The notes under the pieces were generated by a model. That model was not told the origin of the DNA, did no database searches, and was given only the letters and a program-made list of their open reading frames with translations. Below are positions 10,588 to 23,667 of a DNA stretch of 64,000 bases, one piece after another. The position numbers and the translations under genes are program-made. How positions within the stretch are numbered: position 1 is the stretch's first letter; every line of letters starts with the position of its first letter. Location: NCBI GenBank assembly GCA_013339765.2, contig CM023448.1, forward strand, positions 286,184,817 through 286,248,816. Direction: 5' to 3'. The DNA comes from Haemaphysalis longicornis (lineage: Eukaryota; Arthropoda; Arachnida; Ixodida; Ixodidae).

Positions 10588-13500
10588 CGCTGCAATAATC
10601 GGAGGAGTGTAATAAAACAATAACATTGGTCGGAGTGAGAACTGGAATTCCGTGGTCGAAATGACGTGGCCTTATCTCGCGGGCCTTCCCACCATTCGAT
10701 CTGGGGACTCTTCAACAGTAAGAATTCCGAAGTCCCGTCTGCAGCTCGCGCGTCTCTGAACAACATGCGAACTGTTGCGTTTGTATCCTCGTTACGGTCA
10801 AGTGCGTGAGAGCTGGACAGTATGACATATGCAGCGCCTGGCCAAATCAGGCATGTGTCCTGCATGCAGTCCTCATCTGCATGTCGGGCACTGTTATTGC
10901 AACTGAACAACCACTGGTTACTTACCTTCCTTATGAATGCAGCATGAAATGCACATTTTACTGATAAACACATATGCGGACGGAACGCGCGGTGTTGTTT
11001 CTGCGAAGCAAGCTTCGAAAATCCGGAGTTTAGTCCTTCCCTCTCTTCCGCTCCGTTCTAGATTATTCAAATTCAGTGATGTAGTCTTTTTTTTTTTTTT
11101 TTTGCTCGCCTTGAAAGAGGTCCTTCCTGAAAAATATTTAGAAGCTATTTCATTCTCGCAGAACGCTCTGATTGATCTATGCCTTATCGTCAAGTCGGTG
11201 GTTCAGCCTCGTTGCTAGAGGGGGGACAAAATACTGTAATCTCGTCACTTTATTGGAATTGCGGGTCGCCGAACTGTTCAGCAATGTTATTTGTTACCAT
11301 GAACGGTGGGCAAGCACGTGAAGAGGAATCTTATTTGGTTTTTTTTTTTTTTTTTCATCGCGAAACGGCCCCTGACATTTTCTGGAGGCCACCCGCATTC
11401 ATCTGATGGGAACTAATTACTAGCTGTCTCGTTTGCCGAGTCCTGCGCTGTTGTGGTGGCAGAGGCACCGGCGCTGGATGGCGGTGATATAGACGACTCT
11501 ATTTATTTCCAGGTTCATGTCAGGCTTTTCTTTAGATGCTGAATACGTTGGTACACGAATTTGACCGTGCCCTCAAATCAAAACACACACTTTGCAGTGT
11601 GGGCAGAGCCTCTCGCCAGGAACTATTCTCGAGGATAGAAGGGGCCGCTGGAAGCTCGGGACTAATCACGAATGAATTGAAAGGTTCTGCACAAACCTTC
11701 GAGGCCACAAGCGTGGTGAATGTTCTCAGATGAACATAATATGGTGGACGCAAGGCAACAGAATGAGGCGTTGTTAAGTTTTCGAAGAGGCGGTTAACCA
11801 TACTTATGTCCTTTTATTAAGACTTTCATTGTCATGTGTCAGGTCCCATCGAGTATCGTGCAAGGGGGAAATCTGAAAATCTATGCATGTTTATTCATGA
11901 ATGTGCGGCTCCTACGTACTTCGACAGGCACACTTCGACAGGCACTTCCAAGGACGAATGGGTTTGAGCACTAACAACTAAAAACTCAGAAATTTATTGA
12001 CTGCATGAAGCATACCCTGTAACATTCCTCGGTGCTGCTTGCACAAATTCGGCTGTCATAATTATATTCCATAGATGGAGGCACACTTAATTGCTACGTG
12101 GGCCGTAAGAATTAGCCGCTGACCAACATCTTACGTTGAGGAGAACAACGCAGATGAAATAGATAAGAATCCTGTCTCTAGTGTGTATGTCATGCCGAAA
12201 TGTCTGCTTTAGGTTTCGGTCGTCACATCACCAATATGGCTGCGCCCTCGTCCTGTTTTTGTTTGTTTGTTTGTTTTGTTTGTTTGTTTTATTCTGTGCC
12301 GCAGTTTTAAAAAAAGGAAAACTGCGTGGGCGCCTACGCTTTTTCCTATGATGTGAGAATGCGTGAGCGCCACTTCCCGCTGAGTTATGTCACTGAGTTT
12401 ATTTTGCTTGGTTTTGTGTTGCTGAGCTCGGTTTTGTTGAGTGTGTAATGTAGAGAAAAACACGGAACAAAGCATCTGTTCTTGCGCAAGTTGGCTTTAC
12501 TGCTATTATAGACTGTGGAAAAAACCAGCTTTACAGAGACAAAGCTTTACCGCCCCTTTTTGAACCGGCTTCGCTAGTTTACGAAACGCACTGCTTGGAA
12601 GACATTTTTTCAGTGGCAATGTAAACAGCCATATAAAAATATAAAATCATGAAGGCCCTAGAACCTTTGGTTTTATTTCCCGCCAGGCAGAATTTTACCG
12701 ACATGTTCCGGCCACGTCTTTCATTTGGTTACACCGATCTGGGACGCTGCGTTTTTTTCTACATCTTGGGCCAACTAACGCGTGACCCTCACGCATAAAA
12801 ATATTTCGCTCCTTCAAAAAATAAGACCCTTTGTAACTTTCAAGCTGTCAAGACCAGGTTAAGATAATTGTAGACACGTTTACTTAACATTTTTTATAGT
12901 AAACCCGAACTCAGTTCCTCAGCCTCGAAAGTATAACTTTTTAAATACTTCTTGTTTTCGCGAATTTTGAAATGAAAGCTATCAGAGAGGTTTTTCTGTA
13001 GGAATTACGTCTGCTGCTAGCTTTCCTTGCATCAATTCAAAATTTTTAACAAAAAATGTTTGAAAACTACGGTTTTCAACTTGTTTCTCCGTGCCAAAAT
13101 TGTCTAAAATTCGGGAATATTTGAACTGAACCCCTGACGGTGGGTTGACAAAATGCTTCTAGAGATGTCCTGATTAATGCAGTGTATGCAGTTTCCATGT
13201 TAAAAGATTGTTTTTTACTATTATTATTATTATTATACATGCGCCACTACCAAGGCTTATCGGCTGTCTCTGAGCCAGTTAATAACATTTAGTTTAGGAT
13301 TATTATTTTCTATGGCGGTATCTAGGCTGTTGTTTTGCTGTTTGCATCATTTTCTGTAGCGCTGTTTGCATAGTCGCCTGTAAATAACGTTAAGAACTTT
13401 TCACCCTCACTTTTTTTTTTGCGAATACAGATTAGTGTTCTCATCTTACACGTTAACTGAGGGATCCGTATGACGAAATTATGCTTTTCCGTTGTTGGAT

Positions 13501-13632
13501 GACAGTTGAAATTACAATCCATTGTGTATACATTTTTCATGTAAAAATTTTGTTGTTTTTGTTCGCTTTGTTTTCGTATTTGTTTTCATTCTTGCACCAT
13601 TGAATGGCAAATCAGCTGTTCTTGGGAGTGTC
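10588..13632. other. Unannotated stretch, no gene seen
   Basis: No conserved exon, transposon end or RNA gene is visible. It contains T-runs near 11086-11103 and 11340-11355, a TTTG-rich patch at about 12256-12290 and a short ATT repeat at about 13217-13237. Confidence 0.5.
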
Positions 13633-13762
<130 letters not shown>

Positions 13763-14639
13763 GAAAGCATGGTCCAGACATGCGCGAAAGTGGAAAAAGG
13801 GAGGCTTATGAGGTACCTTGTCTAAAGGTTTTTTTTCTAAGTCTAGAAAAAAAAGGCGCCGCTTACAGGAATATTATGACTTACTCGGCCATTCTGAAGC
13901 CGTGCTTACCGGGAGGAAATTTTACAGGAGTAAGATATTTAAAGGTTTGAGAATAAATTGCGTGTTTAATTACTTTACATGAAACACGTTAGTAATATTG
14001 GGCGGTAGCCCGCAGATGTTTACAGAGTATTGTAATGATCTCACCAACCTTCTGGTCTCGGGGCACCACTCCAGATGAAAGGAATGGCTGGAAGATGTGG
14101 GGAAATATTACAGCCTGAACATGTTCCGTGCTTTTAAAACTTAATCATTCATACACTCAATTCAAGATAATAATGCCACTTTTAAAGATTCCATCACTTT
14201 AATGATACCGTTAGGTTTGAAGATAACACCTAGGCATAGCATGGTAACCAGGGTTGGGAGTTCCCGGAAATATATCGTCACGTGTGTCGGTAAAGGCAGG
14301 GCAAGAAGTAGAATTTAGTATTTGCGCTACATTGTACTCCTTCACTGGAACGTTTAGTTGTAAGATAACAGGACAGGTCACGAATGTTTTTGGTTACCGG
14401 CACTACAGGGCAGTTTGCGGTAATTAGGTAGCATACCGGTTAAGGCGGACGGGGGAAAGATCGCTTAGCATCAAAGATCATGGGGTATGTATTCAGAGAT
14501 TTTTTTTATTATTACGACATTTTTTCCCCACGCGCGCTATGAGACTGATGCCTTAGCTGATATATCTCTTTTTTTTATGAACGTTTATTTTGCCACAGGG
14601 CATATATATGGGTGTATGAGTTGATGGTGATTAGATGAA
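13763..14639. other. Unannotated stretch, no gene seen
   Basis: Nothing is recognised between the GATT array and the minus-strand LINE. Confidence 0.5.
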
Positions 14640-15560
14640 AATGAAAATGTTCGCTTCGCGGATGAATTCAAGGAGTAGGAAGGAAGGAAGAATGTAGAAG
14701 AAAGGCAGGAAAGTTAACCTGGCTAGAGCCTAGTTTGCTATCCTGCACGTGGGAAAGGGGAAATGGGCAAAAAAGAGAGAGGAAAAAAAAAGAGGAAAAG
14801 TTGGACCAGACACGTATGCCCAGCACTGAGGCACTGACAGTGATTGACACTGGGGGCTCTCAGTCTATACAAGTCAAGGAGTAAATGATAATGGCGCCCA
14901 TGTATCCATGCGGAGTATGCAGAGGCGTCGACTACGCAGAGGCCCGTCGCCGCAAGGTGCCGCAGTCTCGTCGGGCTCAAGGCGAGGCAGGACCACAGCA
15001 AGTGGTGAAGGTCGGTGATCGTGTCGCTGCGGTAGCAAACTGGGCAACCAGGGTTTGTAAAGGAACCTCGGTATTGATGCCAGTGGCGGATCACGCGGGA
15101 GTTAAGGCCACCCCCACCCGAATCCTCCTGAGCGCAACCTCCTCGGCACGGGTAAGACCCGGGGGAGGGTGGCACGTGTGCGGCGCCAGAGGTGTTCTTT
15201 TCTCGTCACCAGGAGAGTGGCATCATCCAGCTCTAACGGGAAAGTCGGAGATGGAAAGGATGCTGCCAGTCGGGCTGCTACGTCTGCCTTGCAGTGGTCT
15301 GTGAGTAGGTCACGTGGGACCCATTCAATCAGAATCTTGTGAGCGATTCCTGCCGCAAGTTGGTGAATACTCTGAGGCCAGCACAGGACTACGACTAACT
15401 AACCGTAATAGGCGGACTGCTTGTAAAGCATCGGTGCGAACTACGATGCGCGCCCCGGGCTGCAAAGTGATTCCGGTTACAGCAATCAGAGCCTCTCTAA
15501 TGGTTACAAGTTCTGCACAGAACGATGGTGGAGGTTCCGGGACCTTAAATCTAGACGTAC
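14640..15560 (-). mobile_element. Minus-strand LINE fragment: RNase H, C-terminal Cys/His motif and 3' UTR
   Basis: Read on the minus strand, an RNase H segment (CAELVTIREALIAVTGITLQ, then IVVRTDALQAVRLLR) starts near 15540. A frame change leads to HKILIEWVPRDL and CKADVAARLAA. A further shift leads to the C-terminal motif CPVCYRSDTITDLHHLLWSC and HYHLLLDLYRLRAP, ending near 14860. A pyrimidine-rich 3' UTR with CCCTTTCCCACGTGCAGGAT extends to about 14640. Several frameshifts show it is inactive. The reverse transcriptase and endonuclease are absent. Clade (I-like) is by motif style. Confidence 0.85.
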
Positions 15561-17630
15561 ATCTCTCTCTTCTTTTTGTTGTTAAGGTATTATAATGTGT
15601 CGTTGTGCTGTAGGACGTTCTCCAATGGTAATGTAGGAGATATCGGCATTTTAAATTGCTGTATTTTGTTTCTTAAAGAGCTCAAAGTTTTCAACACATG
15701 GCTTAGAAAAATCTACAGAACACCTGTCGCGGAAAGAGGAAAGACGCTAGTTTGTCCTTCATACTTTGAAAGTGAAGTAGATACTATTTATACAGAATAA
15801 CTAATAAATGTAATGCAACTAGATAAATTTAGATACAAGTACATGCACCCTTATACGTGGGACGACAAAAGGAGGCGCACACAGGAAGTTTTGCAATCAG
15901 CGCAAATACGTTGTTTTGTGAAACCTAATTAAATTAAGTTTGAGAATGCGTATTAGTATCTCCAAATACCACTATAAGCTTTTAACGTGCCATAGTTTAG
16001 ACAATTCGCAAGCTAAAAACACCACCTGCGTTCTACCTTGCGCGCTCAAACTATGCATGCACGTTGCGAGCCTTCCGGAACAGAGCGATGTGTTAAGCGC
16101 GCAAATCCAAAACAATGGGGGCGCATTTCTTGCCTCTGCCGGCAGCAAATAACGGCAGTAAGGGCTGTCTGTTAGGGGATAAAACGATAAGCCGTGTTTA
16201 TCATAAACAAAGCTTGAGTAACGCATTGTTTACGTTTCCCTTTTATACTTGTACGCGACACACATCGAGCCAGTCCGGATTCGCCTCGCAGTTTCCGCGT
16301 ATGCTGCACTGCCGTGCACTTCGGACCGTGTTTTGCATTGGTGTGCGTGCGACTTGCGTATCGTGATCTGTTTAACGGAGTCGAAGCGGCGCGCACGTAT
16401 GTAACGCGAGGCGGAAGAGAGACATCAAACCACGCCGGCACATATAAGCGGGCGGGGGCGTTTGATCGCATACGAACGTCCACCCGGCACTTATAAGCTT
16501 TGTGTCGGTCTTCTCATGCATGATTCATGACCCTGCCCTTGCATATCCTCGTCGCCTACAGTTTCCTTTTCACGCTGTCTGCGCTCGCTCAGAGCGCCTG
16601 TTTGTCTGCGCGTACCCGCGTGGAATTCTTTATTGACCGTGACCGCGATTTAGCGTTAAAAAGGTGCATAATATAATCTCGGGAACAAACTCGTTGGTCC
16701 GAAGTTTTGCTTTTATTTTAGGCTGAGTATGTCGCCAAAAAAAAAAACGGCTGACGAGTTGTGGCTGTAAGACGATTTGAAGGTAGAATGGACGAGTGTA
16801 GGAGCGAATTTAGTGTTGGTTGTCAACGTCGTCTGAATTACGATTAGCATGCCAGTGCGCTTATTGTCCGTATGTAAAAAAAAAAGTTACTGCTGAAGTG
16901 TTAACTGTCGGGTCAACCCAATGTGACCCCACCGTAACATCTTACACGCTCTCTATAGAGCCCCCCCCCCCCCCTTCACCCAAAATAAAAAATAATAATA
17001 ATAATAAACTTAGGTGAAACGATATTCGAAAGGCATCAATTGTGTTTTGCTTTGGTGCGTAGTTAAAATTTCAACCTGCTACCAAGCAGGTGAGCGAGTC
17101 TGTGAGCCTGAAAGTTAGTGAGCAGAGACATAAACAAAGAGGTTGAGAGATTTTAATCAGCTGCTGAGGTGAGGCGAGCTGCCGGCTGACTTGCCACGCC
17201 GTATGAGAGGGAGGTAAAACGATATGTTCAGAGTTCACTCTCACAGAAACAAACAGCACACTCACATGACACAGACAATTCGAGCTCACACACACGTCGT
17301 GGAAGTCTTTTTACCGAATGCTTGCCTAGCCCTGTCGAGCCCAGTGTCGTGCAGGGAGCGTAAGAGCAGTTTTGTTACGTGTGATCCCATTCTATGGTAT
17401 TCCTACGGGCTAGGAAAATTATGCCACGTTGTATGAGAGGCAATGCGTATACACCCATGGACACCTCTGCCATGGTTAGTTGGATTGCGTAGCAATACAT
17501 AGGCGTTAAGCGTGCTTAAGATCCTCGCGAGCGGCATTATATTGGGCATAGAGGGAAGGAAGCTTTCCCAAAAAACTTCGGAATAAGTATTTTCAGTCGG
17601 CCATTTCGAGTGAGACTCGATTCAGAGCGG
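15561..17630. other. Unannotated stretch, no gene seen
   Basis: No gene is recognised. The stretch at about 16240-16500 is CpG-rich and could be regulatory or exonic, but no motif supports this. A C-run near 16961-16975 is followed by an AAT repeat near 16993-17006. Confidence 0.45.
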
Positions 17631-17653
17631 TTTTTTTTTTTTTTTTTTTTTTT
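17631..17653. repeat. T23 homopolymer
   Basis: Twenty-three T in a row at the edge of a GC-rich block. Read forward it resembles a polypyrimidine tract. Read on the minus strand it could be the poly(A) tail of a retroposed copy. Confidence 0.95.
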
Positions 17654-17655
17654 AG

Positions 17656-17772
17656 GAACTGGTTGTGGTCAGCGAGCGGAGGGCGTCGTGGAAGAAGCTG
17701 CAGAAGGCTGACCACCAGAAAGAGGCCCGTGCCTGCCTCGGTCTGCTTCAGGGTTTGCAGGACCCCGGCTGA
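17656..17772 (+). CDS. Candidate 3'-terminal exon or retroposed gene fragment
   Basis: T23 is followed by AG (17654-17655), then an open frame of 38 codons to TGA at 17770-17772. It begins ELVVVSERRASWKKLQKAD and ends LGLLQGLQDPG. It has the charged, helix-like composition of a real protein end and sits at the start of a GC-rich block (to about 18115) unlike its AT-rich surroundings. I do not recognise the family. The T tract plus AG fits a splice acceptor, but the same sequence could be a retroelement or retropseudogene piece with a tail on the other strand. No AATAAA signal was seen soon downstream. Confidence 0.3.
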   Translation, partial: ELVVVSERRASWKKLQKADHQKEARACLGLLQGLQDPG

Positions 17773-18115
17773 GGCGAGAACCGTGGAGATGATTAGCGGG
17801 CCCTAGTCCACATTGACCGGTTGCGACGTGCGGCGGCCTATTGCTACAGCTGCCGCTCTACCCGGCGGCATTCCCCTGGTTGCAGAGGTGTGGGCGGGCA
17901 TCCCGGTCCTGCGGAGCCAGCAGCGCGCGTCACGCTGCGGCCAGTCGCAACTGGCCCGGGAGATCCTCTGAGGACACCTGGCCGGTACACACTGGCGGTC
18001 AGGTCCGTCAACGTGCAGCTGGGATCGGCCATGGTAGCCGCCGTGGCGGAGAACCCGTCAATCCTGGCTCAACTATTGCGTCATCCTTGTGGTATAATCT
18101 GGCCGAAAAGAGCGT
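17773..18115. other. GC-rich block, unassigned
   Basis: GC-rich DNA continues after the candidate exon. Its long open frames (for example 17821-18117) are expected by chance in such composition. One has CYSCRSTRRHSPGC, which only loosely resembles a zinc knuckle. It could be a 3' UTR or retroelement sequence. Confidence 0.35.
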
Positions 18116-19329
18116 GAAATCTTCGAAACTTTTGAAATCAACAAAAAAGGAAACTCATTCGTTAGTAAACCATCAGCTTCACTTCTTGAGAAGTGAAACG
18201 TCACGTGTGTCTTGTTTCATACGGCTACTCAGGGCGGCGGTAGTCCCCGCGTGAATGTATGTAAAACCAGAAAGACAAAACCAGAAATGTGTTTACGTAC
18301 CTTTTTACACGAAATCCACCGATCATGACAGCAAATGAATTAGCACCTTTGTTCAAAATTCTGTCACCTCAGCTTTGCTGGCGAACCACTTTCATACAAT
18401 GAAAATGGCTCGTGACTTTTTTTTCTTTTTTTTTTTCCATATCGAGGGTAAGCTGATCTTGGCATCTACTTTTAAGACACACTCTGGCACTGGTTGCGTT
18501 GTGTCTTATATTATGTACCGAGCCTTGACTAATGTTCCCCTCTTCAGACACTTCTCAATGGCGACATGCCGATTTCCGTGTACGAGCCATTCGACTTCAG
18601 AAACTCCGTCAGGTGTTGTTGATACTAGCTCATCCATAACGCTGTCCGTCGGTTTAAGTTGACCCTCGCTGTGAACCTATATGTCACTCGTGCACGGTTT
18701 GAAGTGAATATAAGTGTCCCCATGCTGCTTGGAATTCTCCGGGGAATTTTCGCTGGCGTTTCGCCATATGCACCTGAATACCATTAAGTGAAACGTTGCT
18801 CTTTCTTGGTGCGTGTTGGAGTCGTATTCAAAGTTCTGTTGTTGTGTTACGTCACCCGTTAGGCCATCGAGTTGGTGGCCACAGATATCTCTCGGGATGT
18901 ATAAACATCGTTGCACCCCAGTAGTCGTATTACAAGGTCAACAGTTTTTAAGTGCGGTGAAGGGTTTGGGACGCATGTAATACAGAAATACCACAGTACA
19001 GCCGTATAAGCTACCTTTGGCACCCACCATAAAAAGCCTTCCTCGCCTAAGGAGCAAGTATTTATAGCAGGGGGATGTATAATAATACTATCACAGTAAT
19101 AATCTGATGACTTCATTCTCGCATCCCACGTATAAAGCCTAAAGAATAAAGAAAGGGCGTTTAACTTTTGAAGTGAAATAACGAATAAAGCAGAGATGCG
19201 TCCACATTGTCATGAGCTTCTTTCACCCTTTTAAAAATGTACCAGCCTTCGGTAAATAGCATTGTGTTATGGCCATCCTTGGTACATAATACAGCGAGCA
19301 TAAAGTCGGCATTTCCCTCTACCTCGCAA
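18116..19329. other. Unannotated stretch, no gene seen
   Basis: No conserved frame, repeat end or RNA gene was found. Confidence 0.5.
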
Positions 19330-19860
19330 CCGAGGGTGTGGCCGGCCGGCCAGGGATAAGCGCGCAACCGCCCCGTTCGACCGCGGTCGCGTGCCCGGTC
19401 GAGCTTCGACAGGACTGCAGCTTCCGACCACGCCGTGCACGACTGTCTAAGCTCGCCCTTTCTGCGTTCTCCGACAGGCCGCTCGATCGTGGCAGCTTGC
19501 GTGTCTGCTTCGACGGCGCCTACGTAAGCGCCATCGGAAGAGCGCGTTGAAGAGGATGTCGGAAGAATGCGGCTCGTGACGTTCGCTCCCGTATCGGGGG
19601 CCCGCGCCCGACGGCCCGTGAACGAACGACGCGTGCCTGCAGTGCCTGTACCGCTCGTCGTCTCGGCTCACAATGCGAAGCTGTCTCGGCGACGCGGATC
19701 TGTCCACGGCATTTTACTACCGCGCCTGACTGAAGATCACTGGGGCGGAGGCGCGTGCCGCCTGGCTCGTTCACGCAGCGGCCGCCGGCCACGCCCCGGC
19801 GGTCCCTGTCACCTCCCCGCCATCTCGGATGACAACGCCGATCGGGAGCGCTAGCTGTTG
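19330..19860. other. CpG-rich segment, unassigned
   Basis: About 530 bases of very GC- and CpG-rich sequence in AT-rich surroundings. Overlapping open frames on both strands are expected by composition. It could be a promoter island, an exon or the 5' part of a transposon. No motif decides between these. Confidence 0.4.
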
Positions 19861-20692
19861 TCGCTTCCAAGACCTCTTCCTTTCTGCTGCAGGCGCGAGT
19901 ACTGTTTCACGGGAGAGCATAGTTAATTAATCCAAATGAACGAATAGATTCGAGAATTACCCCAGCTCCCCGGGCAATTATTTAGCCTTTCACTCGGTCT
20001 AACCAATAATAACCTACAATAGGCAGTGCAAGGCCGGGCTTTACCCAAGTTTTTTTTTATTATTATTTCGATGGAGGTTATCGCCTTCACGGTGACCACT
20101 TTCAAACGACATCAGTCCAAAAAGAGTAACACAGAAAACTGTTACAGAGCAGGGGCGGGATTTGGCGAGGGGAGAACCATTAGTTCACGCACAGCAATAA
20201 TTAGTTCATTGCGCACAATGAGTGTCCCACCCTCTTAATGGCTAAGCACGCCGCGCAGTAGACGCAGTATGCGTGGAAGCGGCCTTTTTGCACTGCCTCC
20301 GAAGAAACAGGCTGATTATGCATTAGTCGTCTGAGTAATCGCGAACCATTTCCATTTCACATATTTAGAGATGCAATGCGACCGCCACCGTTGTCTGACA
20401 ATTATTCGACACAGCGTTGGTCACTCCCAACTGACCGCTTCATATATAATAGGCATTACACGCTGGCGTTTCCGCAACGCGCCAGACACAACATGCTGCC
20501 AAGAAACAGGCAACAACCTTCCCGAGAGACAATTGTTTTGTTTCACAATGCCGACCTCCGGTATCCACAAATTGCGAGACTTGTCACAACACCATGTCAT
20601 TGAATTCTTCGTTTTCGGGTATCCACTGGATAACGCATACTTTGCCCTTAACGGCAACTGCAATTAGCTTATTGGAGTAAATGCTTCCCAGT
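19861..20692. other. Unannotated stretch, no gene seen
   Basis: No conserved frame or repeat end was recognised. Confidence 0.5.
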
Positions 20693-21165
20693 TTTGTAGC
20701 GTAAGCTACACTGGCCGAGGTTGAGCAGTTTCGCGTGGACATTGAAGGGCCGTTCTGCGCAAGCGCGAGGAGCATTGGATTTGATTGACTTGGGATTGGA
20801 TTAGATTGGATTTGGATTGGAATAAATTGGATTGGATTGGATTGGAAATCCAATTCAATTGGAGTACGGGTGTGTAGAGAATTGGGTCTGCACATTCGCC
20901 GGTCTGCGCATTCCAGAAGAGTGACGTCATAGCCACGACAGACGCACTGGCGCCGGTTCGTGCCCAGCTGTGCACCTCCGTTGCGCAGTAGCCAAGTCTG
21001 AGGGTGCGCCGGAGCCGCTCGATAGCTGTTTCGTGTAGCTCCTGGAGAGCCGTGCTCCGCATGCGCGAGGAGCAGTAACTGGACTGGACTGGACTGGACT
21101 GCTTTGGATTGAATGTGATTGGATTGGATTGGTTGATTGGATTGGATTGGATTGGAAATCGTTTT
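20693..21165. repeat. Two-copy ~300-bp tandem duplication with (ATTGG)n blocks
   Basis: GCGCGAGGAGCA occurs at 20763-20774 and again at 21063-21074. ATTGGAAATC occurs at 20841-20850 and 21151-21160. Between these anchors each copy carries an ATTGG/ACTGG pentamer run. The upstream parts (GCAGTTTCGCGTG versus GCTGTTTCGTGTA) also align. The period is therefore about 300-310 bases. The matching open frame on the minus strand (20584-21180) is a by-product of the repeat. Confidence 0.85.
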
Positions 21166-22759
21166 AGCAGCAGTAAGCATGATAATCAGCTAATCCTAGA
21201 CAACAAGTAAACCTAAGAATAACCTGCTGAACCTTAGCTCACGCTACGTGTGTCCTGGCATAGCCGAGCTAAGCCACTGCTAATTTTTTCTTCGTTTCGA
21301 TTAGTAACGCACTAAGTAGTTATGTTGACACGGCCACAATACCGCTAATCTGATGAAGCCCTTCTTTGCCCCGAGAAGCTTTTAGAGAACGCTTCTTTTT
21401 CAGCAGAGAACAACCGAAGAAGTCGTATATTGCGAATGCCACTTTGCCTGAGACCCGTGCTTTTGCAGGCAGACATAGCAAACTAACAAAATAAAATATT
21501 CACTTTTACTACGGTGTTACATGTTACACGCAAAGATTCGTGAAGGCTTCGAGGAGGATAACCTGGATAAGCAATATAGGTTCTTACACGGCAGGCCTTA
21601 AAACACCAAAACTCACTTTTTTGCCCTTTCTGGCAGATGCCTTATACCGAATTCCTGCTCTCAGTTATGGTAAGATTTCCAGTGTGCAGTTTTATGCGAT
21701 CGCTAAAAGCAACCAAGACTGCTTTTAAACCCCTTCTGCTGATAATGCATGAACTTGGCACCATACGATAACTCAATGCCAAAATGGGGGTCTCGACGCT
21801 AAGAGATGCAATTTCTCATCTCCATATCTTCAGGAGTTGCATCGTCCTTCACTTCCATCCATACTGTACACGCTCTCTTAAAAGACGTGCGTCTTGGGTG
21901 GCAAACAAAACTGCACTTGGCTTCCTATAGACTGTGACAAGCGCTGTATCTGCCGGCATAGGACTGCTTTGAGCTGATGTTTATCGGAAAATGAACTTTT
22001 GAATCAAACATCCAGCTTGTTCGAGAGCAGTGCATCAAACAGGATAAAGCCTAACACATGACAATTCCAGATTTTATTCTTCGATAGTCCCCATTTCGAA
22101 ACAGGGATTTAGAAATCTTGCAGCCTGTCACAACCATGCTGACCGTGCGGTTAGTGTGTCCTCGTTTTCTTTTTTTTTTTACAATGTGCTACTTATCCGG
22201 TAAGTATTTCAAGCAATTTAAATCAATAACCTCATTTTTTTATATTCGTTTGCAAGCATTCAAATGGCAAGACGTCTTTTATTTGATTTTTATAAGAAAT
22301 TAGACCCTACATTTTTATTCCCAACGTTTTCTACTGAGACACCGGTTCCTGCGTTTATTTTCATGTGTCAGTAGCTTAAAAAAGTAGTTTCGAACGCAGC
22401 CGTGATGTCGGAAAGACGTTGTCGAAATTAAAATTTATAAAACCAAAGCCCCTTCCAGCTCAGGAAAAAAAGTCGTTCCTCTCGCCAGCAATGCTTCCAA
22501 GCAATCATATCAAAATTGATTGCAGTGCGGTGGTTATTCAGGCATTCCTACTAAAAAACCAATAGCAGAATGATACTTTCTAGACATCATGACGTTGATT
22601 TTTATAGTCGTAGCGGTTTTTCCCGAAATTGCATAAACTTCATTCGGCTTCGCGAAACCTGACAAGCCCATTTCCATTTTTAACGAACCACACGCGGCAG
22701 CTTTACAAACTGTTTGAAGCTAACAGAGGTTACAATAGAAGACTAAAACCAAACTATAG
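21166..22759. other. Unannotated stretch, no gene seen
   Basis: AT-rich, with no conserved frames or repeat ends seen. Confidence 0.5.
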
Positions 22760-22897
22760 AGTTTCCTTTCACGTTAATTTATTTATAAGGTGAAAGGAAG
22801 ATTATCTTCAACAAGAGCAAATTTTTGCTTTGCGTATGTCAAGTGGACGTTTGCTACAGCATTAGCGCAAAATATAAAGCTCAAACGAAAGGAAACT
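22760..22897. mobile_element. Small MITE-like inverted-repeat unit
   Basis: AGTTTCCTTTC at 22760-22770 is the exact reverse complement of GAAAGGAAACT at 22887-22897, bounding 138 bases. I see no clear target-site duplication, so the call as a small non-autonomous DNA element is tentative. Confidence 0.4.
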
Positions 22898-23596
22898 CCC
22901 TACATTTGCTCTGATGTAATACTATCCTAGCAAGGACTTTTATATCATCAGAAATATTTAGGTGGAAAATCAGAAAAACGCCTGCGTATTGTTCGTTCTC
23001 GAAAGAGTGTATACCTTTTCTACTTTTCTTACTGAAGAAAAAATACAGCTGCTCTGAGTTTTAAAGGATATAATTACACACAAAATTTCTCTCGCGGCCG
23101 ACATGGTAGGCGTGCAACCGTATTGCATGTCGCAGCGCAATGCTTAATGCGATAATGCGTTGCCCTTCTCTGCGTTTACATTCCGGGGTGGACGACGCAT
23201 CGGAACGTCACCCCCAATGAAAACAGTGCGTAGAAGTTAATCCCAGTCGTTCCGTGCATTGCAGTCAGATGTCGGTCGACATCCCCGGCTTAACAAACGG
23301 CTGTTGTTACGCCGCAGGCGTATCAACGCCATGTGATGGTGCTGTCTGGGCCGTCTTTAACAATTCCGCAATATTTCTGTTCATGTCGACCCCGAGCGAT
23401 TTGATAAGTTCTATAAACCCTCCGAAATGCGTTTCGTTACATTCTTTGTTTTAAAATATATTGTACTTCCGGAATCTCATGCACGCATCGAAAACAGTGT
23501 TGCGCGTTAATTTGCGTCGAAGCGAGCCTTTGCTTTTGCCATAGTGAACAAACTTTGCCCGGAATCACCCTCGATACAACTAGGGAAATAATATCG

Positions 23597-23597
<1 letters not shown>
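22898..23597. other. Unannotated stretch, no gene seen
   Basis: Nothing is recognised before the AT array. Confidence 0.5.

Positions 23598-23665
<68 letters not shown>
23598..23665. repeat. (AT)n microsatellite
   Basis: About 34 copies of the AT dinucleotide. Confidence 0.97.
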
Positions 23666-23667
<2 letters not shown>

